Shown here piece after piece: positions 63,993 through 64,000 of a stretch of DNA of 64,000 bases (position 1 is the first letter of the stretch; every line of letters starts with the position of its first letter). Position numbers and translations under genes: made by a program. Source of the DNA: Acidobacteriota bacterium (lineage in GTDB: Bacteria > Acidobacteriota > Blastocatellia > Pyrinomonadales > Pyrinomonadaceae); contig JAFDVJ010000004.1 in NCBI GenBank assembly GCA_018269075.1, positions 186,001 to 250,000 on the forward strand, given 5' to 3'. Under the pieces are notes generated by a model. That model ran no database searches. It was not told where the DNA came from and worked only from the letters and a program-made list of their open reading frames with translations.

Positions 63993-64000
63993 AATCAAAA

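Overview
The window is GC-rich, densely coding chromosomal DNA from a Gram-negative bacterium: LpxC and LptD are both present, and many proteins carry Sec or lipoprotein signals. The gene content best fits an Acidobacteriota genome of the Blastocatellia/Pyrinomonadales type. Reasons are an ECF sigma factor of the Acidobacteria/Planctomycetes-type subfamily next to a Ser/Thr kinase with a TPR-like tail, two CadC-like one-component regulators (winged helix, one membrane helix, TPR or TolB/PD40 sensor), Asn/Ala-rich linkers, and many secreted proteins ending in a carboxypeptidase-regulatory-like domain. The taxonomy is inferred from family content, not from an rRNA gene. I see no phage, insertion sequence with a transposase, CRISPR array, tRNA or rRNA.

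Layout. 1-6 kb (minus strand): sialate O-acetylesterase (cut by the window edge), YdeI-like protein, CPBP protease, a small zinc-ribbon membrane protein and the large subunit of an acyl-CoA mutase. 6-12 kb: two tandem paralogous LamG surface proteins. 12-20 kb: a lipoprotein, a sigma-54 response regulator, LptD and a two-gene unknown operon. 20-24 kb (minus): membrane-fused spermidine-synthase-like protein, a frameshifted TPR protein and an acyl-CoA carboxylase carboxyltransferase. With the mutase, this carboxylase could form a propionyl-CoA/methylmalonyl-CoA route. 24-28 kb: zinc-ribbon protein, permuted ATP-grasp enzyme, EVE-domain protein and one unknown. 28-33 kb (minus): three secreted proteins, divergent from the ECF sigma/kinase pair (33-36 kb). 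36-41 kb: lpxC, a secreted propeller protein and a winged-helix/TPR regulator. 41-46 kb: a molybdenum-enzyme cluster (FdhD, FdhF/YdeP-type oxidoreductase, MobA). 46-50 kb: 6-phosphogluconate dehydrogenase with an insertion, and small or secreted unknowns. 50-64 kb: winged-helix/PD40 regulator, PLP ammonia-lyase, CinA, Tat Rieske protein, [2Fe-2S] thioredoxin-like protein, membrane-anchored serine protease, MacB-like permease, M28 peptidase and a TPR peptidase-MA protein.

The most unusual feature lies between the genes. About 26 intergenic elements, of roughly a dozen unrelated sequence families, share one architecture. A 7-, 8- or 9-bp word is iterated three to six times, usually as two inverted arms that can fold into a hairpin. 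The elements commonly fill the whole spacer to within a few bases of the neighbouring start or stop codons. One heptad array lies in frame inside the kinase gene. Two elements also have terminal inverted repeats outside the array. This convergent architecture across unrelated words is the best candidate here for an undescribed process.

A second theme is a shared C-terminal module of about 85 residues (it follows Pro-Thr-Ala-Ala and ends near Asp-Val-Asp-Phe). It is carried by four secreted proteins with otherwise unrelated N-terminal parts and looks like a common surface or export tag.
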